Shown: positions 1 to 6,556 of the stretch, in pieces
Numbering within the stretch: the stretch's first letter is position 1
How the letters are laid out: each line of letters starts with the position of its first letter
Assembly: GCA_964431545.1 (NCBI GenBank)
Contig: CAYSLC010000066.1
Location: 1 to 23,752, forward strand
Length of the DNA stretch: 23,752 bases
Source of the DNA: CAYSLC01 sp964431545
GTDB taxonomy: Bacteria > Desulfobacterota > Desulfobacteria > Desulfobacterales > JAABSP01
Direction: 5' to 3'
The notes under the pieces: model-generated
Seen by the model: only the letters and a program-made list of their open reading frames with translations
Database searches by the model: none
What the model was told of the DNA's origin: nothing
Position numbers and translations under genes: made by a program

Positions 1-2
1 TC

Positions 3-56
3 TCCCAGGATGTCGCCGAGCACACCCTGTATGGGTCGTTGATCGTTCATTTTTAG
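3..56 (+). CDS. C-terminal end of an unidentified gene (partial)
   Basis: A reading frame open from the window edge ends with TAG at 54-56 and gives the tail SQDVAEHTLYGSLIVHF. Only 17 residues are visible, so the product cannot be named. The main support for a real gene is that a strong hairpin with a T-run starts six bases after the stop codon, as expected of an intrinsic terminator. A tyrosine-recombinase tail is one possibility by general look, but no catalytic residue is in view and I do not claim it. Confidence 0.35.
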   Translation, partial: SQDVAEHTLYGSLIVHF

Positions 57-61
57 GTGTC

Positions 62-97
62 AGACCTCCGAGGTTTCCAAAACCTCGGAGGTCTTTT
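62..97 (+). terminator. Intrinsic terminator hairpin, perfect 15-bp stem
   Basis: The arms at 62-76 and 80-94 are perfect inverted complements of 15 bp around a 3-base loop (77-79), followed on the plus strand by a run of T (94-97). It lies directly after the plus-strand stop at 54-56. The efflux operon ends on the minus strand at 120, so the same hairpin could also stop that operon, but on that side there is no U-run after the stem. Most likely it is a plus-strand terminator that works in both directions. Confidence 0.75.
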
Positions 98-119
98 CCG
101 GGTGAGGACCGTTTTCGGC

Positions 120-638
120 TTACTTCGCGTCGTAGGTGAACGAATCCATCAGCTTCTTGTCCCCGGCCACGGCCTTCGCCTTGACCGTGTAGGCGCCTTT
201 CTTGTCGAAGTTGACGTCCCCGCCGAACCCGCCGCTCATGCCCATGCACATGACCTTCTGGGCCTCGCCGTCGGGGCCTTCGACGAGATAGCCCACCTTG
301 GCGTCCTCCACCTTGTTCCCCTGGGGGTCCTTGATGTAGACCATCATGTGGTGGGTCATGGGCTTCATGCCGGGCATGTCCTTCATCTCGGCCATCTTCT
401 CCCGGACATCGATGAGGTGGTAGGCCATGGCGTAGCCGTCCACCGTCGATTCATGGACCAGTTCACCGGAGTGTGCCGAATGGTCCATGACGTGGCCCTC
501 GGAGCCGTGTCCCTGATCTCCGTGGACGCCCTGGCTCTTATCCCCGTGGCCGTGCCCCTCTCCCGCGAACGCGGGAGATCCCAGCGTCAGGGTGAAAAGG
601 AAGGTCGCCGTAACCGCGAAAAACATCGATCGTTTCAT
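120..638 (-). CDS. Secreted His/Met-rich metal-binding protein, last gene of the efflux operon
   Basis: The protein has 172 residues. A signal peptide (hydrophobic 5-25, AFA before a likely cut at 25/26) sends it to the periplasm. Residues 29-62 carry eight histidines in Gly/Asp/Ser-rich sequence (HGHGD, HGDQGHG), a typical flexible metal ligand tail. Residues 65-172 look like a small beta-sandwich domain of YtkA/FixH-like type, with methionine clusters at 82-99 (ending THHMM) and an MCMGM motif at 130-134. Such Met/His clusters suit Cu(I)/Ag(I) binding. It lies 67 bases after the PII-like gene on the same strand with a good ribosome-binding site (AAAGGAG, 8-10 bases before ATG), so it is probably cotranscribed. 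Family assignment is by overall pattern; a periplasmic metal chaperone or sponge feeding the Cus adaptor is inference. Confidence 0.85.
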   Translation of the reverse strand: MKRSMFFAVTATFLFTLTLGSPAFAGEGHGHGDKSQGVHGDQGHGSEGHVMDHSAHSGELVHESTVDGYAMAYHLIDVREKMAEMKDMPGMKPMTHHMMVYIKDPQGNKVEDAKVGYLVEGPDGEAQKVMCMGMSGGFGGDVNFDKKGAYTVKAKAVAGDKKLMDSFTYDAK

Positions 639-705
639 GTCTCTTCTCCTTTTTGATCCAATGGATCGGTTGTGATTTCAAATCGCTTCTCTTCTCCTGT
701 CGTTT

Positions 706-1044
706 CTACAAGGCATCCGCACTCTCGGCGCCGCTCAGGATCTTGATCAGCCGGTTGACGTTCCGCACCGAAATGATGCCGTCGCCGGTCCGGCCGGTCC
801 TTGCCGATCCTTTGATCACCTCCACCAGATGGGAAGCATGCTTGTCGGTGCAGATGATCTCCAGTTTGATCATCCGGTTGACCGTCCGGCCGAATTCAAT
901 GCTCGCCTGACTGTCGACCGGGTCGGTGCCGGCCCCGATGGCCAGCACGTGGGTTACCGTGGAATGGGGCGCGCCCGCTTCCGCGAGGGCGGAGAGCACC
1001 TCCGCCGCCTTTTCCGTGCGCACATACGCTTTAATCTCCTTCAT
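706..1044 (-). CDS. PII-like signalling protein linked to heavy-metal efflux
   Basis: This 112-residue protein has the PII (GlnB/GlnK) fold pattern. It starts with MKEIKAYVRTEKAAEVL, has a T-loop region around 37-55, and has the B-loop signature at 83-90 (TGRTGDGI) followed by ISVRNVNRLIKI, which matches TGKIGDGKIFV in GlnB. The T-loop has no tyrosine at the GlnB uridylylation site and one B-loop lysine is replaced by isoleucine, so classic nitrogen signalling is unlikely. PII proteins next to CzcA/CusA pumps form a described divergent group (PII-NG), and this gene fits it. Its ATG lies inside the end of the pump gene (14-base overlap) with GGGGAGG just upstream, so translation is probably coupled to the pump. 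A direct effect on the RND pump is inference. Confidence 0.88.
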   Translation of the reverse strand: MKEIKAYVRTEKAAEVLSALAEAGAPHSTVTHVLAIGAGTDPVDSQASIEFGRTVNRMIKLEIICTDKHASHLVEVIKGSARTGRTGDGIISVRNVNRLIKILSGAESADAL

Positions 1045-4000
1045 GCCTCGCCTCCCCTGTGGTGATGGGAATCACGGTCCGCCGCAGCTCCCACCGCTTC
1101 CAGATCTCGTAGACCGCCGGGATGATGATGAGGGTCAGGATCGTGGAGGAGATCAGCCCCCCCACCATGGGGGCCGCGATCCGCTTCATCACCTGGGAGC
1201 CGGTCTCGGTGCCGTACATGACCGGCAGCAGCCCGATGAGGGTGGTGGCCACGGTCATCAGTTTGGGGCGGACCCGCTCCACGGCCCCCTCGATGATCGC
1301 CCCCTCCAGTTCCCCGAAGGTGTTCATCCCATTTTGACGGGCCCGCCGTTTGTACGCCTCGTCCAGGTAGACGAGCATCACCACCCCGGTCTCCGCCGCC
1401 AGCCCCGCAAGAGCGATGAATCCCACCACCACCGCCACGGAGATGTTGTAGCCGAGCAGGTAGAGGAGCCAGATGCCGCCCACCAGGGCGAAGGGGAGGC
1501 TCGCCATGACGAGGGTCGCCTCAATGATGTTCTTGAAATGGATGTAGAGGAGCACGAAGATCACCAGCAGGGTGGCGGGCACGATGATGTTGAGGGTCTT
1601 CCGCGCCTTCTCCATGTACTCGTACTGCCCCGACCAGACCATGGAGTAGCCGGCCGGAAAGTCGACCTCCCGGTCGACGATCGCCTTGGCCCGTTTGACG
1701 TAGGTGCCCACATCCACCCCCTTGAGGTCCACATAGATCCAGGCGGTCTGGCGGGAGTTCTCGCTCTTGATCCCGGCCGGCCCCTTGTGCAGGGAGAAAT
1801 CGGCGAGCTGGGCCAGGGGCACGTGGGCCCCCGTGGGGGTGGAGACCAGAACCCGCTTGAGTCCGGCCACGTCGTCCCGGAGTTCCCGGTTGTACCGGAG
1901 GTTGACCGGGTACCGCTCCAGCCCCTCCACGGTGTAGGTGACGTTCATCCCGCCGATGGCGGTCATGATCACCTCCTGGACATCGGCGATGGTCAGACCG
2001 TACCGGGCGATCTGGTCCCGGCGGATCGTGAAGTCGAGGTAGTTGCCGCCGGTGACCCGCTCGGAGTAGGCGGACAACGTGCCGGGGATCTCCCCCACCA
2101 CCGCCTCGATCCGGGCGCCCAGATCGGAGAGGACCTCGAGATCCGGCCCCATCAGCTTGATGCCCACCGGGGTCTTGATGCCGGTGGAGAGCATGTCGAT
2201 CCGGGTCTTGATGGGCATGGTCCATGCATTGGTGAGCCCCGGAAACTGGATGGCCCGGTCAAGGTCGTCGGCGAGTTCCTGGATGGTGATGAACCGCTCC
2301 TCGGGCCAGATCCACGTCAGCGGCGCCTTGAGCCACCCCGGCCACCCGGAGAAGAACCGGTCGATCCGTTTTTTTCGCCATTGATGGATGATCCCGCCTT
2401 TCTTCTCCTCGGGCCAGATCCACGTCAGGGGGGCCTTGAGCCACCCCGGCCATTCGGAGAAGAACCGCTCCACCCGGAGAATCTCGTGTTCCACCCGGGG
2501 CCGGAGCATGATGGTGGTCTCGATCATGGAGAGCGGGGCCGGGTCGGTGGCCGTCTCGGCTCGGCCGATCTTGCCCAGGGTGTGGCGCACCTCCGGGAAG
2601 CTCTGGATGATCTTGTCGGTCTGCTGCAACAGCTCCTTGGCCTTGGTGATGGAGAGCCCCGGCAGGGTGGTGGGCATGTAGAGGAGATCCCCCTCGTTCA
2701 ACGGGGGCATGAACTCGCTGCCGAGCCGGGAGAGCGGGTAGTAGGTCAGGATCAGGATGATTACCGCGACCAGGACCGTGGTCTTGCGCCACCGGAGCAC
2801 CAGCCGGATCACCGGCAGGTAGATCCGGATGAAGAACCGGCTGATGGGGTTTCGGGCCTCGGGCAGGATCCGCTGGGGGATCAGGCAGACCGCCGCGAAA
2901 ACGGAGAGGGCCAGGGCCGCCACGAGGCTCCAGTCGGGCAGGGGAACGCCGGAGACCCCGGCGGAGATCACCAGGGCCGGCGGGCCTGCCACCGCCGTCA
3001 GCCAGATCCCGATGCGCCGCCGTTTGGAAGTCTCCGGGGGCAGGGTCCGCTCCCGGACGAAGAAGGTCATGAGCACCGGGATGATGGTGATGGCCAGCAC
3101 GGCCGAGGCGGCCATGGCGAAGGTCTTGGTGTAGGCCAGGGGCTTGAAGAGGCGTCCCGACTGCTCCTGGAGGCTGAAGACGGGCAGGAAGGAGACGGTG
3201 ATGATGAGCAGGCTGTAGAAGAGGGCGGGACCCACCTCCTTGGAGGCGGCGAGCACGATTTCGGTGTGATTCTTCCGGCCGCGCTCCTTCTCCAAATGCT
3301 TGTGGGCGTTCTCCACCATCACCACCGAGGCATCCACCATCACCCCGATGGCGATGGCGATCCCCCCCAGGCTCATGATGTTGGCGTTGATGCCCAGGGG
3401 ATAGAGGACGATGAAGGACATGAGGATCCCCACCGGCAGGGTGAAGATGGCCACCAGGGCCGACCGGAAGTGGAGCAGGAAGATGACGCAGATCACCGCC
3501 ACGACGGTCATCTCCTCGATCAGCTTCTTCTTCAGGGTGTGGATGGCCCGCTCGATGAGCCCGGACCGGTCGTACCCCATCCGGATCTCCACCCCGGGGG
3601 GGAGCCCCTTCTCCAGGTCCCCGAGCTTCTCCTTGACCCGGTCGATCACCTCCAGGGCGTTCTCCCCGTAGCGCATCACGATGATGCCGCCGACGATCTC
3701 CCCCTGGCCGTTCCACTCCAGAATCCCCCGGCGCAGCTCCGGGCCGATCTGGACGTTGGCCACGTGCTCCAGGAGGATCGGCGTGCCCATGGCATCGACC
3801 CCCACGGCGATCTGCTTAAGATCCTCGATGGATTGGATGTACCCCAGCCCCCGCACCATGAACTCGGTCTCCCCCATCTCCACCAGCTTGCCGCCCACGT
3901 CGTTGTTGGACCGCTGGACCGCCATCCGGATCTTCTGGATGGAGAGGTCGTAGGCGAGCAGGAGATTGGGATCGACCTCCACCTGGTACTGCTTGACGAA

Positions 4001-4546
4001 CCCGCCGATGGAGGCGACCTCGGAGACGCCGGGCACGGCGGTCAGCTCGTAGCGGAGGTACCAGTCCTGAAGGCTCCGGAGCTGCTGGAGGTCGTATTGC
4101 CCCGAGGTGTCCGCGAGGACGTACTCATAGATCCAGCCCACGCCGGTGGCGTCCGGCCCGAGGCTCGGGGTCACCCCCTTGGGAAGACGGCCCGACACGA
4201 AGCTCAGGTACTCCAGGACCCGGGACCGGGCCCAGTAGAGATCGGTGCCGTCCTCGAAGATGATGTAGACGAAGGAGAACCCGAAGAAGGAGTACCCGCG
4301 CACCACCTTGGCGTAGGGGACGCTCAGCATGGCGGTGGTCAAGGGGTACGTCACCTGGTCCTCGATCACCTGGGGGGCCTGGCCGGGGTACTCGGTGTAG
4401 ATGATCACCTGCACGTCGGAGAGGTCCGGGATGGCGTCCAGGGGGATGTGGACCATGGCCAGTGCCCCGCCCACAATGACGGCGGCGGTGGCCAGGATCA
4501 CCATGAACTTGTTGTTGACGGACCATGCGATGATTTGTTCGATCAT
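1031..4546 (-). CDS. cusA: CusA/CzcA-family heavy-metal RND efflux pump
   Basis: The 1171-residue inner-membrane proton/metal antiporter has all RND landmarks: TM1 at 11-32, a periplasmic porter half, a TM block at about 345-500 with the proton-relay Asp405 in GVMVDASVV, a second half from TM7 (about 588-603), and a C-terminal TM block. The three methionines that bind Cu(I)/Ag(I) in E. coli CusA (573, 623, 672) correspond to Met624 (LLYMP), Met674 (PLSMIETT) and Met785 (RIDMLSTG), so Cu/Ag is the best substrate guess over Zn/Co/Cd. The protein is about 120 residues longer than E. coli CusA. One insertion at about 507-563 has two hydrophobic stretches; another of about 62 residues between Met674 and Met785 holds a near-perfect internal duplication (694-714 and 730-750). 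It starts 27 bases after the adaptor gene with AGGAAG upstream. Confidence 0.97.
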   Translation of the reverse strand: MIEQIIAWSVNNKFMVILATAAVIVGGALAMVHIPLDAIPDLSDVQVIIYTEYPGQAPQVIEDQVTYPLTTAMLSVPYAKVVRGYSFFGFSFVYIIFEDGTDLYWARSRVLEYLSFVSGRLPKGVTPSLGPDATGVGWIYEYVLADTSGQYDLQQLRSLQDWYLRYELTAVPGVSEVASIGGFVKQYQVEVDPNLLLAYDLSIQKIRMAVQRSNNDVGGKLVEMGETEFMVRGLGYIQSIEDLKQIAVGVDAMGTPILLEHVANVQIGPELRRGILEWNGQGEIVGGIIVMRYGENALEVIDRVKEKLGDLEKGLPPGVEIRMGYDRSGLIERAIHTLKKKLIEEMTVVAVICVIFLLHFRSALVAIFTLPVGILMSFIVLYPLGINANIMSLGGIAIAIGVMVDASVVMVENAHKHLEKERGRKNHTEIVLAASKEVGPALFYSLLIITVSFLPVFSLQEQSGRLFKPLAYTKTFAMAASAVLAITIIPVLMTFFVRERTLPPETSKRRRIGIWLTAVAGPPALVISAGVSGVPLPDWSLVAALALSVFAAVCLIPQRILPEARNPISRFFIRIYLPVIRLVLRWRKTTVLVAVIILILTYYPLSRLGSEFMPPLNEGDLLYMPTTLPGLSITKAKELLQQTDKIIQSFPEVRHTLGKIGRAETATDPAPLSMIETTIMLRPRVEHEILRVERFFSEWPGWLKAPLTWIWPEEKKGGIIHQWRKKRIDRFFSGWPGWLKAPLTWIWPEERFITIQELADDLDRAIQFPGLTNAWTMPIKTRIDMLSTGIKTPVGIKLMGPDLEVLSDLGARIEAVVGEIPGTLSAYSERVTGGNYLDFTIRRDQIARYGLTIADVQEVIMTAIGGMNVTYTVEGLERYPVNLRYNRELRDDVAGLKRVLVSTPTGAHVPLAQLADFSLHKGPAGIKSENSRQTAWIYVDLKGVDVGTYVKRAKAIVDREVDFPAGYSMVWSGQYEYMEKARKTLNIIVPATLLVIFVLLYIHFKNIIEATLVMASLPFALVGGIWLLYLLGYNISVAVVVGFIALAGLAAETGVVMLVYLDEAYKRRARQNGMNTFGELEGAIIEGAVERVRPKLMTVATTLIGLLPVMYGTETGSQVMKRIAAPMVGGLISSTILTLIIIPAVYEIWKRWELRRTVIPITTGEARHEGD
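2297..2470. repeat. In-frame direct duplication inside the RND pump gene
   Basis: Two copies of about 66 bases (2297-2362 and 2405-2470) lie 108 bases apart, exactly 36 codons, and differ at only about five positions. They encode pump residues 694-714 and 730-750, both reading RFFS-x-WPGWLKAPLTWIWPEE. About 42 bases of unrelated, Lys/Arg-rich coding sequence separate them. The low divergence suggests a fairly recent duplication or continuing gene conversion. Confidence 0.95.
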
Positions 4547-4562
4547 TGCCGCTTCCTATCCG

Positions 4563-4584
4563 CTATTCCAGGTCTATTCCAGGT
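4563..4584. repeat. 11-bp tandem repeat across the adaptor stop codon
   Basis: CTATTCCAGGT occurs twice without a gap (4563-4573, 4574-4584). On the minus strand this duplicates the final codons DLE-stop of the adaptor, so the second copy lies in the 3' untranslated side. It probably arose by slippage in the same repeat-rich end that encodes the acidic DFFDDLE copies. Confidence 0.8.
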
Positions 4585-6136
4585 CGTTGAAGAAATCCGC
4601 TTCCGCGTTCGGTTCCGACGGGGTCTCCAGGTCGTCGAAGAAGTCGTCTCCCCCTGCCTCCATGTCATCGAAAAAGTCTTCTCCGGCGGTCTCCGCCGGT
4701 CTTTCAGGTCCGCCGGTCTTGGCCTCCATCATCTTCTGGACCGCCTCCTTGAGTTTCGACTCGGAGTCGAGGAGGAACTGGCCGGAGGTGACCACCGTCT
4801 CCCCGGGTCCCAGGCCGGAGAGGACCTGGACCCGGTTGCCGTCCAGGGAGAGGCCGAGTTCGACCTCCCTCGGGGTGAACTTGCCCTCCCCCCGATCCAC
4901 GAAGACCACGTTCCGCTGGCCGGAGCGGATCACCGCCTCGGAGGGGATGACCAATCCTTTCCCCTTGCCCACGGTTCGGATCATCACGTCGGCGAACATG
5001 TCGGGCTTGAGGGTCATGTCGGGATTGTCGAACTCCAGCCGGATCACCACGTCTCGGGTCTTCTGCTGGAGGTAGGGGTAGATATAGGCCACTCGCCCGG
5101 TGAAGACCGTGCCGGGGTGGAAGGAGAGCCGCATCTCCGCCTCCTGGCCCACCTCGACCCATGGCAGTTCGTATTCGTAGATATGGGCCTCCACCCAGAC
5201 CCGGGACAGGTCGGCGATGGTGTAGATGGTGGTGCCCGCCTTGACATAGGCCCCCTCCACGGCGTTCTTGTGGATCACCACGCCGGTGTGGGGGGACCGG
5301 ATGACCAACGTCTTTTTCACCTCTCCGGTCTCTTCCATGTTCCGGATCTCCTCCTCGGCCACGTCGTAATAGAGGAGACGCCGCCGGGCCGAGACGAGCA
5401 GCTCGTTGTTCCGGCCCCGTCCGGCCAGAGTCCGGTAGGTTCCCAGGTACTCCTCCTGGGCGGCGAGCAGATCCGGGGAGTAGGTCTCGAAGAGCGGAGC
5501 CCCCGTCTCCACGAACCGGCCGGTGAAATCGACGTAGAGCTTTTCGATCCAGCCGCTGAACTTGGGGCTCACCTGGGCGATTCGGGTTTCGTCATAGGTG
5601 ATGTGCCCGTAGGTGCGGATGGTGTGGACCAGGGGCGCCATGGAGACCTCGGTGGTACGGATCCCCATGTTCTGCTGGGTGACCGGATCGATCTTCACCT
5701 CCACGCCGCCGATGATCTCGTCCTCGTAGACCGGCACCAGGTCCATCCCCATCTTGCTTTTTCCGGGTTCTTCGTAGATCTCCATGGGATCCATGGGCGC
5801 GCGCCAGTAGGCGACTTGCCGTTCGCCGGAGGGGGCGTCGCCGGCGCTCTCCGTGTCCCGCTTGGGGGTGAGTTCCATGTTGCAGATGGGGCACAGACCC
5901 GGCTCCTCGGTGAGGATCCAGGGGTGCATGCCGCAGGTCCAGAGCTGGGTCTCGACGGCGTCCCCCATGAGGGTCTCCGACGCCCCGTCGTGATCATGGG
6001 GGTCAAGGGCCGTTCGGGGACCGATATATCCGAGCAGATAGGCGGCGCTCCCGGAGACGGCCAGCGTCGCCAGGACGGTCACGACGATGGTTACCCACTT
6101 GGACGACAATGGTTTTTTCGATGGCTTGTCGGACAT
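4574..6136 (-). CDS. cusB: CusB-type periplasmic adaptor with two heavy-metal-binding modules
   Basis: The 520-residue membrane-fusion protein joins the RND pump to the outer-membrane channel. An N-terminal membrane anchor spans about 14-38. The first metal-binding module is at 68-90, with CGMHP and LCPICNMEL (Cys69, His71, Cys82, Cys85). The second is at 110-140 (YWRAPMDP, then GKSKMGMDLVPVYEDE), the usual module in CusB-like adaptors. From about 165 to 455 come the hairpin, lipoyl/barrel-sandwich and beta-barrel domains (VSPKFSGWIEKLYVDFTG; SPHTGVVIHKNAVEGAYV). The C-terminus is unusual: three acidic aromatic repeats, DFFDDME (487-493), DFFDDLE (498-504) and DFFNDLE (514-520, the last residues). 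AAGGAG precedes the ATG by 10 bases. A sigma-54 promoter about 200 bases upstream suggests its own transcription start. Confidence 0.95.
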   Translation of the reverse strand: MSDKPSKKPLSSKWVTIVVTVLATLAVSGSAAYLLGYIGPRTALDPHDHDGASETLMGDAVETQLWTCGMHPWILTEEPGLCPICNMELTPKRDTESAGDAPSGERQVAYWRAPMDPMEIYEEPGKSKMGMDLVPVYEDEIIGGVEVKIDPVTQQNMGIRTTEVSMAPLVHTIRTYGHITYDETRIAQVSPKFSGWIEKLYVDFTGRFVETGAPLFETYSPDLLAAQEEYLGTYRTLAGRGRNNELLVSARRRLLYYDVAEEEIRNMEETGEVKKTLVIRSPHTGVVIHKNAVEGAYVKAGTTIYTIADLSRVWVEAHIYEYELPWVEVGQEAEMRLSFHPGTVFTGRVAYIYPYLQQKTRDVVIRLEFDNPDMTLKPDMFADVMIRTVGKGKGLVIPSEAVIRSGQRNVVFVDRGEGKFTPREVELGLSLDGNRVQVLSGLGPGETVVTSGQFLLDSESKLKEAVQKMMEAKTGGPERPAETAGEDFFDDMEAGGDDFFDDLETPSEPNAEADFFNDLE

Positions 6137-6200
6137 CTGTGTGACGCTCCTTCAGATGGCTTTCGATGGAAACCTTTTATTCAATTCGTTTCCCATGTCT

Positions 6201-6284
6201 CGCCCTTACAGGGCTTTTCCATATATTTCCGGCAAATTCCCAGGGCGATACCTCTGGGCTGGTATGTGACGCCCTTTCAGGGCT
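6201..6284. repeat. Dispersed intergenic repeat, copy 1
   Basis: This element has a short palindromic block GCCCTTACAGGGC (6202-6214), then GGGCTGGTATGT (6256-6267), then a second inverted block GCCCTTTCAGGGC (6271-6283). The first two blocks recur with similar spacing at 14042-14103 in another intergenic region. It has no coding capacity. It lies between the proposed sigma-54 start and the adaptor ATG, so it would be part of the adaptor mRNA leader. Confidence 0.7.
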
Positions 6285-6335
6285 GCCCCAAACCGTTGGA
6301 TGCAGCGTTTCATCCATTCACAAACGTAGGAAGAT

Positions 6336-6351
6336 AGCAATCGGTATGCCA
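6336..6351 (-). promoter_or_regulatory. Sigma-54 (-24/-12) promoter for adaptor-pump-PII genes
   Basis: Read on the minus strand the bases are TGGCATACCGATTGCT. They match TGGCA at -24 and TTGCW at -12, with the required 10-base gap between the GG and GC doublets. The expected start is near 6325, giving a leader of about 190 bases before the adaptor ATG at 6136. An NtrC-family activator with GAFTGA is encoded in the same locus and two matching 17-bp palindromes lie upstream, which makes this more than a chance match. It is a by-eye prediction without a scored matrix. Confidence 0.7.
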
Positions 6352-6396
6352 GGTAGGTTCTCATCGGCGGAGGCCTCGGAAACAAGCGCGTCGTAG

Positions 6397-6418
6397 GGGC
6401 GGACCTGTGTGTCCGCCC
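6397..6418. repeat. Hairpin GGGCGGAC-CTGTGT-GTCCGCCC
   Basis: Perfect 8-bp arms (6397-6404, 6411-6418) enclose a 6-base loop, and the element is preceded by GTAGG. It lies between the adaptor promoter and the activator sites. There is no T-run, so terminator function is doubtful. It has the look of a short dispersed bacterial hairpin repeat, which I cannot confirm from this window as only one copy is present. Confidence 0.55.
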
Positions 6419-6458
6419 TCGTCACATGACGGCCAAACAAAATGATCAAGACCAAATG

Positions 6459-6475
6459 TGCGCGGTTTTTTCGCA
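6459..6475. promoter_or_regulatory. Candidate activator (UAS) site, promoter-proximal
   Basis: TGCGCGG-TTT-TTTCGCA shares the 7-3-7 layout and outer TGCG...CGCA with the perfect palindrome at 6501-6517. Their centres are 42 bp apart, about four helical turns, so two dimers could sit on one face of the DNA. It lies roughly 115-130 bp upstream of the sigma-54 promoter, in the usual range for an enhancer-binding protein. Confidence 0.45.
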
Positions 6476-6500
6476 GACCCCGAGCAGCCGATGATGGAAG

Positions 6501-6517
6501 TGCGCAAATGTTGCGCA
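6501..6517. promoter_or_regulatory. Candidate activator (UAS) site, perfect 7-3-7 palindrome
   Basis: TGCGCAA-ATG-TTGCGCA is a perfect interrupted palindrome of 17 bp, the same size and style as NtrC sites (TGCAC-N7-GTGCA). It lies about 150-165 bp upstream of the -24 element at 6351 and just beyond the end of the second TolC-like gene. The likely ligand is the NtrC-family regulator encoded at 11841-13196, which is inference. Confidence 0.55.
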
Positions 6518-6525
6518 GTTGATCC

Positions 6526-6539
6526 TAGGCCCGGGCCTA
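6526..6539. other. 14-bp perfect palindrome after the second TolC-like gene
   Basis: TAGGCCCGGGCCTA is fully self-complementary with no loop and starts 18 bases past the stop codon of the minus-strand gene ending at 6557. In RNA it would form only a small GC-rich hairpin and no U-run follows, so at most it is a weak or factor-assisted terminator or an mRNA 3'-end protector. Confidence 0.35.
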
Positions 6540-6556
6540 CGCGGGAGGCTACCCCG

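Noticed and set aside
926..6337. A plus-strand open frame of about 1800 codons opposite the pump and adaptor genes
   Set aside because: It is rich in His, Gly, Asp and Pro in the way expected of the antisense of a GC-rich gene, has no domains, and the minus strand carries clear CusA and CusB proteins.
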